Below, in pieces: positions 18,091 to 25,065 of a DNA stretch of 34,835 nucleotides. The position numbers and the translations under genes are program-made. The notes beneath the pieces were generated by a model, which had not been told where the DNA came from, made no database searches, and was given only the letters and a program-made list of their open reading frames with translations. Source of the stretch: Planctomycetaceae bacterium (GTDB lineage Bacteria > Planctomycetota > Planctomycetia > Pirellulales > Pirellulaceae); contig JAJTFC010000083.1 in NCBI GenBank assembly GCA_021298315.1, forward strand, positions 1 through 34,835, written 5' to 3'. Within the stretch, counting starts at the first letter, position 1, and every line of letters starts with the position of its first letter.

Positions 18091-18921
18091 TTAAGCTTTC
18101 TTTTTGAGGATCAGGACCACATCGCACGATTTTTTGGACAATCGGCACGGATCGCTGATATCGAACCAAAAATCGTAGACGCCTACAAGTTCTAGAGCCT
18201 TGACCTTTTCCAATAAGGACTTCAGCTGATCGACATTGTAGAGTCTCAGTCGCAGCAGGTCGGTCAGTTTTTTCTCCTGGCCGTCGATAGAAACCTTCAT
18301 CGTCATTTTCAATTCTTCGATACGCTTATCCAGATCGACCTCTTTGACCGTCAGCGAGTATCGAATCTGATATTGCGGGGTTTTGACTGACCAACTCTCA
18401 GTCCCCCACAACTCACCGTCGCTCGGGACGATATGGAGAGAAAGAACGAAGACTCCGCCTGGGCGAAGATGCTTTGCGACACACTTGAGATGATTGGCAG
18501 CGGTTGACTCGGTCTCAAGATGCCGGAACGTATTGATCGCGTTGAATGCAGCATCAAAGGGTTGGTCAAAGTGAAAGTCAGTCATATCCTGCTTGGATAA
18601 TACCGCACGCACGCCCATCTCTTTGAGCTTCTTAGCGCAGTAATCGAGCGACGGTTGACTCAGATCCATCCCCGTTACGGCATATCCGCGTCGGGCCATC
18701 TCACGCACCAGTCGCCCTGAACCGCAACCTGCTTCTAGTATTCGCTCGACAGGAAACGGCACGTACTTGCGAAACACATCCTCCAAGAATCGTGCTTCCG
18801 TGGGAGTCTCCTTCAAGAATCCAGCTTCGTACCACTCGGGGTGGTCGTACCAGTTGATCGTTTCACTGGTCGGTTGGGTGGTCGATTTTGGATCCTGCTT
18901 TTTGCTAGTGCGCGATTTCAA
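18091..18921 (-). CDS. SAM-dependent methyltransferase (class I)
   Basis: A 276-residue protein. The glycine-rich SAM-binding motif I is RILEAGCGSGRLV (around 60-72), with the acidic residue ending strand 2 at D86 (TGMDLSQPS). Later class I motifs follow as FDAAFNAINTFRHL and LRPGGVFVLSLHI. The C-terminal part ends in GVYDFWFDISD and LILKKK. The substrate cannot be inferred; proteins of this layout are often annotated as methyltransferase type 11/25. The first 20 residues are Lys/Ser/Thr-rich. There is no in-frame ATG near the N-terminus. The TTG at 18921 is preferred because GGAG lies 9 nt upstream of it. Confidence 0.87.
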   Translation of the reverse strand: MKSRTSKKQDPKSTTQPTSETINWYDHPEWYEAGFLKETPTEARFLEDVFRKYVPFPVERILEAGCGSGRLVREMARRGYAVTGMDLSQPSLDYCAKKLKEMGVRAVLSKQDMTDFHFDQPFDAAFNAINTFRHLETESTAANHLKCVAKHLRPGGVFVLSLHIVPSDGELWGTESWSVKTPQYQIRYSLTVKEVDLDKRIEELKMTMKVSIDGQEKKLTDLLRLRLYNVDQLKSLLEKVKALELVGVYDFWFDISDPCRLSKKSCDVVLILKKKA

Positions 18922-19035
18922 AACAATCAGCTCCGTCTCATGAGGAATGGAATGTGAATCAAGGTGAGTAACTGCGTGATAAGCGGCCAGTGACAGTCGA
19001 TGGATTTGCTCTGTGACGAGTTGAGCATCCCATGC

Positions 19036-19674
19036 TCATGCGGTAAGTGGCAGACTGCTTGCAGCAAAGACGTGGCATAGCTCCTTCATCCGCTTTTCAG
19101 AAATGGAAGTGTTGCTTGCCACGAGCAAGAGTCTTCCTCGTCGGATGACCCCTTTCTCCATGAACCTTCCGAAAAGATCCAATCGCTCGATCGAACCTGA
19201 GCGATCCGTATGCAGCTTGCTGTCGGCGATGTCAAGCGGATGGATCGCAAGTGCCAGCCGGCGATCCTCGGAACAGAGAAACTCAGGGTGGCAGGACCAC
19301 GGTCCCTTCGGATCCTGTGGAACCAAGCTCAATTGAGGATTGCACTCAAGCATCGAGGTTTGAACGCTGAGCCACAGTTCCGCGACCAGCAAGTCCTGAT
19401 CGCTAGGTTGCACCCGAACGTCGAGTTGGTAGCTAAATGGCCAAGGGTAACGCTGCGGGAAAGCCACGATGAAATCATCAAGCCGACTGTAGGATTCGCC
19501 TGGTGTCGGAGCTGGAGTCGTGGCAGCAACCGAATCCTCTCGGGGTTGGATTTCCCAAGCGAATTTCCCGGCGGGTTGATCGATCTGAATACTCAGATTC
19601 GGCTGAGTCTGCACAACCAACTCGATCGAGCCGTGCTTGATGGTGGCTTTGTTTTCTGAAACTTTCCAACCCAT
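19036..19674 (-). CDS. Uncharacterised protein
   Basis: A 212-residue protein with no signal peptide or membrane segment. It appears rich in beta strands (SIELVVQTQPNLSIQI, FSYQLDVRVQPSDQDLLVAELWLSVQT, RLALAIHPLDIADS) and contains RYPWPFSYQ and a C-terminal helix KRMKELCHVFAA. No catalytic motif is recognised. Continuous coding character with an ATG start, and the long repeat-bearing gap upstream, support it as a gene. It lies 114 nt upstream of the methyltransferase gene on the same strand. Confidence 0.68.
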   Translation of the reverse strand: MGWKVSENKATIKHGSIELVVQTQPNLSIQIDQPAGKFAWEIQPREDSVAATTPAPTPGESYSRLDDFIVAFPQRYPWPFSYQLDVRVQPSDQDLLVAELWLSVQTSMLECNPQLSLVPQDPKGPWSCHPEFLCSEDRRLALAIHPLDIADSKLHTDRSGSIERLDLFGRFMEKGVIRRGRLLLVASNTSISEKRMKELCHVFAASSLPLTA

Positions 19675-20149
19675 AGGAGGCCAAACGATTTCGCGAATAT
19701 TTCAAAAGAAACGATTTTTGACGACGACATGCCTTGTCGAATCGGACACAACGACTGGTATCACCATCAAGCACTATAATGAAAAACTATAATATCAACA
19801 GGGGTTTGCGTCGATGCGGGTATCATCGGCCACTTAGGAAAAAGGAATTCTTCAGTTATTTTACTGGCTAAGTCGATTCGTTTTGGGCCTGGCTGCTCGT
19901 ACTCGTACTCGTGCTCGAACGGTCATGTTGGGATCTAATTGACATAAGGGCCAAATACTAGGGTTCCAGCTTCCTTGTATAAGGTGATCGCCTTGAATCG
20001 ATTCAAGCGCTCTCGAGTACGAGCTCTCGAAGAGTGCGTGAGAATTTTGATCGATTTTCTTGGCGACTTTGTGCGGGGGGCTTCCGATCCGCTCAGGCTT
20101 GGATCACAATCCTGCGGAGTCTGCCTAACAAACCTGGGAGTGAAACAAA
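19675..20149. other. Divergent intergenic region carrying repeat element B
   Basis: This 475-bp region between divergent gene starts contains element B (19874-20034). Two TATAAT hexamers (19775-19780 and 19788-19793) form a direct repeat, but neither has a good -35 box at 16-18 nt, so no promoter is called. No gene is seen. Confidence 0.55.
19874..20034. repeat. GAGTAC hexamer inverted-repeat element, copy B
   Basis: The left arm (19896-19919) reads CTCGTACTCGTACTCG then TGCTCGAA. The right arm (about 20010-20034) has CTCGAGTACGAG with partial hexamers. The spacer ends in the perfect 16-nt palindrome CTTGAATCGATTCAAG (19992-20007), the counterpart of the dyad in copy A. The outer flank (19874-19895) matches, in reverse complement, the flank of copy C at 19 of 22 positions. 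Confidence 0.82.
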
Positions 20150-20953
20150 TTGGATCTTGATTTGCACGAAGCGATGGTGACGGCCAAAGAAGCGGCGAGC
20201 CGGGCTGGTGCGATTCTTTTGTCGATGAGAGGCACTGCTGCAGTGCATGCCAAGAGTGGCAAGGATCTTGTCACCGATGCAGATCTTGCGGCCCAAGTCG
20301 CAATCAGCCGAATCTTAGGGGATGCTTATCCAGATCATGGCTTCCTGGGAGAGGAAGCGGCAGTCGAAATCTTGGAGTCGCAGAAGCTCGGACTCGAACG
20401 ATCTCCTTACCGTTGGGTCGTTGATCCGTTGGATGGAACGACCAACTATGCGCATGGATTTCCTCAATATGCAGTGAGCATCGCACTGACTTACGAACAT
20501 GAGCCCGTGCTGGGGCTGATTTTTGATCCTGAGGCGAACGAAATGTTTAGCGCCATGAAGGGTTATGGGGCCCTGCTCAATGACCGAACGATTCAAACCA
20601 GCTCGCAGATCGAGCTATCGCGATCCTTAGTCGCCGCAGGTCTGTCTCCGAATCTCAGAGAAGACTCCATCGAGATCCGCAATCTCAGCAGGATGTTGCT
20701 TGCCAGCCAAGGCCTTCGCCGACTCGGGTCCGCCGCCTTGAACCTCTGCTACGTGGCTTGTGGAAGATTGGACGGATACTGGGGCGGCACGCTTAAGCTT
20801 TGGGATATCGCAGCCGGGGTTTTGATTGTCCGAGAGGCTATGGGGGTGGTTACCGATTTCGGTGGGGACGACCAACGGGCACTCGGTGGTGCACTGATCG
20901 CCGCTTCGACGCGCCAGTTGCAGCAGCAGATCGCCCAAGTCATCGCTGACTAA
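20150..20953 (+). CDS. Inositol monophosphatase family protein (SuhB-like)
   Basis: A 267-residue Mg-dependent phosphatase of the IMPase/FBPase superfamily. Metal and phosphate ligands are visible: VTDAD (41-45), GEE (67-69), DPLDGTTN (92-99) and WDIAAG (218-223). Family members hydrolyse myo-inositol-1-phosphate or related sugar phosphates in the cytoplasm; SuhB also acts in rRNA antitermination in E. coli. Which role applies here is not readable. The start is a TTG at 20150, supported by GGGAG nine nucleotides upstream; the next ATG would be residue 9. It lies just beyond repeat element B and converges with the next gene, 19 nt between stops. Confidence 0.93.
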   Translation: MDLDLHEAMVTAKEAASRAGAILLSMRGTAAVHAKSGKDLVTDADLAAQVAISRILGDAYPDHGFLGEEAAVEILESQKLGLERSPYRWVVDPLDGTTNYAHGFPQYAVSIALTYEHEPVLGLIFDPEANEMFSAMKGYGALLNDRTIQTSSQIELSRSLVAAGLSPNLREDSIEIRNLSRMLLASQGLRRLGSAALNLCYVACGRLDGYWGGTLKLWDIAAGVLIVREAMGVVTDFGGDDQRALGGALIAASTRQLQQQIAQVIAD

Positions 20954-20972
20954 GTTGATTCTGGTATCTTCT

Positions 20973-22865
20973 TTAGCGTCTTGGTCGAACAACAGGTCGG
21001 ATCACACGCTGCGCGCTGTTGGTTCGAGGGGCAGCGTTGCCCTGCATGGGTGAGCCATTGCGAGGACCGGCACCTTGGGGCAATACCGACTGTGGCTGGG
21101 CTACAACCGAATCGGCGCTTCGACCGGTGTTGCCGGCGATGTTCGCGCTCTCGGCGGCGTTGGTCTCATCCTGAGGCTCAGAGAGTATCTCGCTAAGACG
21201 TTTGTGGTAGAGAGCCAAAGCCCTCTCGGCATGACCACGAGGACCGATGGGCCACTTCAAATGGCGATTGTCGTAAATGTTCGCCATCAAAAAATCGATC
21301 GCTTTCTCAACTCTCCGCGATCGTACATCGGTGTCGCTTACCGTGAAGAGCAACCATTCGAGCATATGGCCAGTAGTCTGCACTTTGCGCTCGACATTCG
21401 GCTCGTTGCCTCGGCCTTCAAACCAATTGGTGCTAAAGCTTCCGTCTGGGTTTTGCAATTGCCAAGTGTAATCGATGAACTCGTTGATGAATTTGGCTGC
21501 TCGCAGGTATTGCCCTTGGAGCGGTTGGCCTTGGAGCACCCGTTGCTTGATCGCAAAGGAGTAACCCATCAGGCGATGGGTGCCGCCGCAAGCCGAACCG
21601 ACAACAGGCTGCGCAAGCTCCTCTTGGATAAGCTTTTGAATGCTCCATACCTTGCCGTCGTTCGATCGCCACTGCTTATCCGAATCGAGGTAGTACGAAA
21701 GTCCCATGAGCTTGAAGGTTAGCTCGGACTTTTCTCGGCAGGTTGCCATTTCGTACAGGACTAAGTCCTCGACGGTAAATTTTTGATCGCCTATTTGAAT
21801 CGGATAGTCAGGGGGAACTTGGCACTGGGCCAAGATGGCTAGGAATTGCCCTTGGTGACCTTGAACGCCGCCACCGACGTTTGGAACGAAGGTGTTTCCT
21901 CTGGGTGTGAATATTCGCTGGGTCTTGCATAGCCCGTTATGGCACATCCAACCGATTGCATTGACCCGATTGTTGTTCGGGCCGATCATCTCGTAATCGC
22001 TTCCGAATGCCAAGAGCGAGTGCATCACAGCCCATGGCGACCTAGCTGCGGTCGACTCAGGGTTCTGCAAATAGTAATCCAGTGCGAGTTGTACGCGATC
22101 CAATCGAGATTGCTGAGCCGGGGTTCCGTAGAAGCTCTTGGTTTGGGCATTTTCTTCCTCTTGCGATTCCATTTGCCCGAATCGAGACTCGCCGTACAAG
22201 CTCGGCTTTTTGGCTTTCTCGGCATCGACTCCTTGAAGCGACCGATCGGTCTGGGCGATTTGATTCGGCTCGAATTCCTGTGCTAGGTAGTCTCGCATGT
22301 CCTCATCGGAGGACTTCAAGTCCCGCTTCTTAGGCGATTTTCCGGTTGGCTCGGTCGGCTCGGCTTCCGAATCCGGTTCGCCTGATACAAAACCGCTACC
22401 GGGTGTGAACTTTGGTGGCTCATCCGAACTCAATTCCCCGATCACGATCGAGTCGGGGGCATCCAACCCATCTTCAAGAGCTTGTGCAATCCATGAGCAT
22501 GTCATGCCGTGGAATGGGCTGGGTTGTAAGCTACCAACGAGTTTCAAGGTAGCCACGTAGCATTCGAGTTGATCATCGACGGCAAAGAGTTCACTGCGCC
22601 ATCCGCTTGCCGGTTTTGAACCTTCTCTGAGTTCATTGGTTGGGATCTTCGCAACCGAGTCGACCGAGGAACGCAAGGGGTTCTTTCGACTCGACTGCGT
22701 CTGGGATCCGATCGGAGGCTCTGCCCCAATGAGCATCGGCACGGCTATCAGGAACCCCAGTCCGGTCGATGCCGACAGCAAGTGACGACAGAAGACGCTC
22801 TTGAGCCGACTCCGCATCCCTTGTGATTTGCTTGGATCTCGCTGAGGATGTCGGTACAAAGTCAT
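20973..22865 (-). CDS. Secreted terpene-cyclase-fold (alpha/alpha toroid) protein
   Basis: About 630 residues. The best export signal begins at an internal Met (start 22817): MRSRLKSVFCRHLL followed by a hydrophobic run to VPMLIGAEP. The ATG at 22865 gives sixteen more residues; a reading from 23102 would run through repeat element C and is rejected. A charged, probably disordered region (SDEEPKK-type, many Asp/Glu/Lys/Ser) spans about 100-250. The C-terminal half has helical repeats and a QW-like motif (QNPDGSFSTNWF), as in squalene-cyclase/prenyltransferase folds. No cyclase DxDD motif is seen, so enzymatic activity is doubtful. A Pro/Gln/Asn-rich tail ends the protein. Its role is unknown; it converges on the SuhB-like gene. 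Confidence 0.75.
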   Translation of the reverse strand: MTLYRHPQRDPSKSQGMRSRLKSVFCRHLLSASTGLGFLIAVPMLIGAEPPIGSQTQSSRKNPLRSSVDSVAKIPTNELREGSKPASGWRSELFAVDDQLECYVATLKLVGSLQPSPFHGMTCSWIAQALEDGLDAPDSIVIGELSSDEPPKFTPGSGFVSGEPDSEAEPTEPTGKSPKKRDLKSSDEDMRDYLAQEFEPNQIAQTDRSLQGVDAEKAKKPSLYGESRFGQMESQEEENAQTKSFYGTPAQQSRLDRVQLALDYYLQNPESTAARSPWAVMHSLLAFGSDYEMIGPNNNRVNAIGWMCHNGLCKTQRIFTPRGNTFVPNVGGGVQGHQGQFLAILAQCQVPPDYPIQIGDQKFTVEDLVLYEMATCREKSELTFKLMGLSYYLDSDKQWRSNDGKVWSIQKLIQEELAQPVVGSACGGTHRLMGYSFAIKQRVLQGQPLQGQYLRAAKFINEFIDYTWQLQNPDGSFSTNWFEGRGNEPNVERKVQTTGHMLEWLLFTVSDTDVRSRRVEKAIDFLMANIYDNRHLKWPIGPRGHAERALALYHKRLSEILSEPQDETNAAESANIAGNTGRSADSVVAQPQSVLPQGAGPRNGSPMQGNAAPRTNSAQRVIRPVVRPRR

Positions 22866-23475
22866 TCGATGAGACCAATCGTTGCACGAAAGCATTCGGG
22901 GATCGAGAGGAGACACCCTTCTATCGGACAGCCACGGGAAGTGGATGCAAGGATAAAACCGGAAATAGCACCTAAAATCGTTACGCATCCTTTGAAGGTT
23001 CTCCGGTTTGACTATTTTCAACCGCAGCTTCGTGCTCGTGCTCGTGCTCGGATGATGGGAATTCCTCTGCGGAATGGAGTTGATGTTCCTAAGCACCCGC
23101 ATGTTTCCGCCTGCTAAAACGCCTTTCGAGCACGAGCACGCAGCAGCCGGGCCTAAAACAAATCGCTGTAACCACTAAGTTACCTGATGAACCTAATTTA
23201 GAAACAGTTCGTGGATCCATTAGAAATTCCCTTTTCTTTTCCGGGTGCAAAGACGCTTAGCAGCCACGGAGAAGCTGTAAGTTAAGCAAATTCAAACGGT
23301 TGCGCCGATTCCAAGGTGAGAATTAATCCGAGATTTTGACAAGAAACCCGCAGCCGGCGCGAACTATTAGATGAGCTTTGCGTATTATCGTTCGGGTTTT
23401 GGTACGTACGGCAGAACTCTAGGAATATCAACCGTCCGTGATGTTCCGGTTTTTTCCTTGTAGAAAGGCTGTTCA
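22866..23475. other. Divergent intergenic region carrying repeat element C
   Basis: This 610-bp region separates divergent starts. It holds element C (23029-23165). The remainder shows no further gene. A TTGACA at 23336-23341 lacks a well-spaced -10 box. AAAGG at 23464-23468 is a plausible ribosome-binding site for the following gene. Confidence 0.5.
23029..23165. repeat. GAGCAC hexamer inverted-repeat element, copy C
   Basis: The left arm (23029-23050) is TTCG followed by TGCTCG hexamers; the right arm (23125-23140) is TTCGAGCACGAGCACG. This copy uses GAGCAC rather than GAGTAC throughout. The flank at 23144-23165 (CAGCCGGGCCTAAAAC and onward to AAATCG) matches the reverse complement of the flank of copy B. 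Confidence 0.82.
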
Positions 23476-23853
23476 ATGACGACTCGTAAAGAGGCTCTGA
23501 TCAAGCTAAAAGAAGTTCTTCTGCTTCGACGTGAAGCTCTCCGGAGAGCCCTCGACGGGGACATTAGCATGCTCCAGACGTTGTCCCAGGAGGGTGGCGA
23601 TGTGATGGACGCGGCGATGGATACCGCCCAAGACGAGATTAGCAGCCAATTGGTCGAAGTCGAAAGTAGGGAGCTGACCCAAATCGAAGAAGCCCTCTCA
23701 AGGTTCAAAGACAATGTCTATGGGGATTGCGAAATCTGCGAAAAGCCGATTCCTCTAGCCCGTCTCCAAGCAGTGCCTTATGCAACGACCTGCATCGAAT
23801 GCGCTCGCAAGCAAGAACTTGGCCAGATCTCTCAGGGCGAAGAGTTCAGTTGA
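23476..23853 (+). CDS. DksA/TraR-family zinc-finger protein
   Basis: A 125-residue protein with an N-terminal coiled-coil region (residues 1-75, alternating hydrophobic and charged) and a C-terminal C4 zinc finger with C85, C88, C106 and C109 (CEIC ... CIEC). At the coiled-coil tip it has DVMDAAMDTA, similar to the D-x-x-D-x-A tip motif of DksA, which enters the RNA polymerase secondary channel. A role in transcription control, perhaps with ppGpp, is inferred from the family. It has an ATG start with AAAGG 7 nt upstream. The stop is only 2 nt from the stop of the convergent pyrB gene. Confidence 0.92.
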   Translation: MTTRKEALIKLKEVLLLRREALRRALDGDISMLQTLSQEGGDVMDAAMDTAQDEISSQLVEVESRELTQIEEALSRFKDNVYGDCEICEKPIPLARLQAVPYATTCIECARKQELGQISQGEEFS

Positions 23854-23855
23854 AC

Positions 23856-24773
23856 CTACAGAGTTCTACCCAGCAGCATCGATAAAAGCGCCATGCGAAT
23901 GTAGACCCCGTTTTGCGCTTGACGGAAGTAACCTGCGATTGGCAATTCATCGACCGAAAGGGCGATCTCGTCGACCCGAGGCAACGGATCTAAAATCAAC
24001 CGAGTCGAAGAAGGGATCTGTTCTGGGGTCAGTCGGTACTCATAACGGTACTTTTCAAAAAGCGAGCGGTCAGGGAACCGCTCCTCTTGGAGTCGATTCA
24101 GGTAGATCACGTCGGGATTCTTCAGTTCCGAGAGTGCGTTGGATTGGCTAACCCGTACATTTCTGCTTTGGCATTGCTCGATCAGCCACCCTGGAGCTTG
24201 AAGCTCAGGCGGGGAGATAAAGTCGAATCCTACGTTTTCAAATTGGGAGAGAACCAAGCAAAGCGAGTGAATGCTCCGAGATTGCAGCGGATCGAAACCA
24301 AAGGCGTAATCGAGGTTGGCCAATGACCCTAACTCTTCCATGATGGTAAACGTATCGACGAGCGACTGAGTCGGATGTTCGTTGCCACCGTCTCCCGCAT
24401 TGATAAACGGAACGCTAGATGCAGCCGATGCGATCTGAGCATCACCGGACTTCGGGAGCCTGGCCACAATCAAGTCGCAATAACCGCTGACAACTTTGAT
24501 TGCATCCGAAAGCGATTCTCCCTTTTCAAAAGAGGTCGAGCCAACACCTTGAATAAAAACAATCCCTGCCCCGAGCCTCTGCGCGGCCGACTGAAAACTC
24601 AGCAGCGTACGGGAACTCGGTTCGAGAAACACAAGGCCTATCATTTTGTCGGCCAGCAGACTGGTTCGACCGCTGTTTTGGCAGATTGCCCGCATCTTGC
24701 GAGCCCTCTGGAAAATATCGTGCAGAACCTCAATCGTCAGTTGTCTTGCAGAGATCAGTCGCTCTAGTGGCAT
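23856..24773 (-). CDS. pyrB: Aspartate carbamoyltransferase catalytic subunit
   Basis: A 305-residue ATCase catalytic chain, which makes carbamoyl-aspartate from carbamoyl phosphate and aspartate in pyrimidine synthesis. Carbamoyl-phosphate binding motif EPSSRT is at 51-56. The 80s loop STSFEKGES contains the Lys equivalent to K84, the Arg of VARLP is in place, and AGDGGNEHPTQ holds the His/Gln pair. LNRLQEER carries the aspartate-binding Arg. The usual HPLPRVDEI reads DPLPRVDEI. It differs from ornithine carbamoyltransferase, which has an HCLP motif here. No pyrI or pyrC is adjacent. It is divergent from purC with repeat element D between them. Confidence 0.95.
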   Translation of the reverse strand: MPLERLISARQLTIEVLHDIFQRARKMRAICQNSGRTSLLADKMIGLVFLEPSSRTLLSFQSAAQRLGAGIVFIQGVGSTSFEKGESLSDAIKVVSGYCDLIVARLPKSGDAQIASAASSVPFINAGDGGNEHPTQSLVDTFTIMEELGSLANLDYAFGFDPLQSRSIHSLCLVLSQFENVGFDFISPPELQAPGWLIEQCQSRNVRVSQSNALSELKNPDVIYLNRLQEERFPDRSLFEKYRYEYRLTPEQIPSSTRLILDPLPRVDEIALSVDELPIAGYFRQAQNGVYIRMALLSMLLGRTL

Positions 24774-24910
24774 CGTCGTGGATCGATCTAGGAAATGGGA
24801 TCCGTGAATCGGTAGTACTCAGACAATCTTTGGATGAACCGAGTATCGAGCACTTCGATCCTATGCTTTGTTGGCACATGGTCAATTCTTGGTTTGGTCA
24901 TCAACAGCCT

Positions 24911-24955
24911 TTCGAGTACGAGTACCGTTTCACTGAGCACGAGTACGAGTACGAG
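24911..24955. repeat. GAGTAC hexamer element, copy D (single arm)
   Basis: It begins TTCGAGTACGAG, continues TACCGTTTCACTGAG and ends in further hexamers. Over 39 nt it matches the right arm of copy A (from 8075) at all but one position. No inverted partner arm was found nearby. It lies between the divergent starts of pyrB and purC. Confidence 0.85.
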
Positions 24956-24969
24956 GAAATCCGGTCGGA

Positions 24970-24998
24970 TGCACAACCACGGATTTATACGGTACAAT
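24970..24998 (+). promoter_or_regulatory. Candidate sigma-70 type promoter for purC
   Basis: A TACAAT -10 box (24993-24998) has a weak TGCACA -35 box (24970-24975) 17 nt upstream. It lies about 65 nt before the purC ATG and directly after repeat element D. The -35 match is poor (4 of 6). Confidence 0.35.
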
Positions 24999-25065
24999 CC
25001 GATGGCGAGTTTGGGTAGATATCCTACCTGTCCATTTTCTGACAATTCAACCCTCCATCGACTGC

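Noticed and set aside
19775..19793. Tandem TATAAT boxes as divergent promoters
   Set aside because: No acceptable -35 hexamer at 16-18 nt for either, and they are more than 350 nt from the plus-strand start.
22866..23102. N-terminal extension of the toroid protein to 23102
   Set aside because: It would be translated from repeat element C and would bury the signal peptide about 95 residues into the chain.
23336..23370. TTGACA...TATTAG as a promoter for the DksA-like gene
   Set aside because: The spacer is 23 nt, too long for a sigma-70 promoter.
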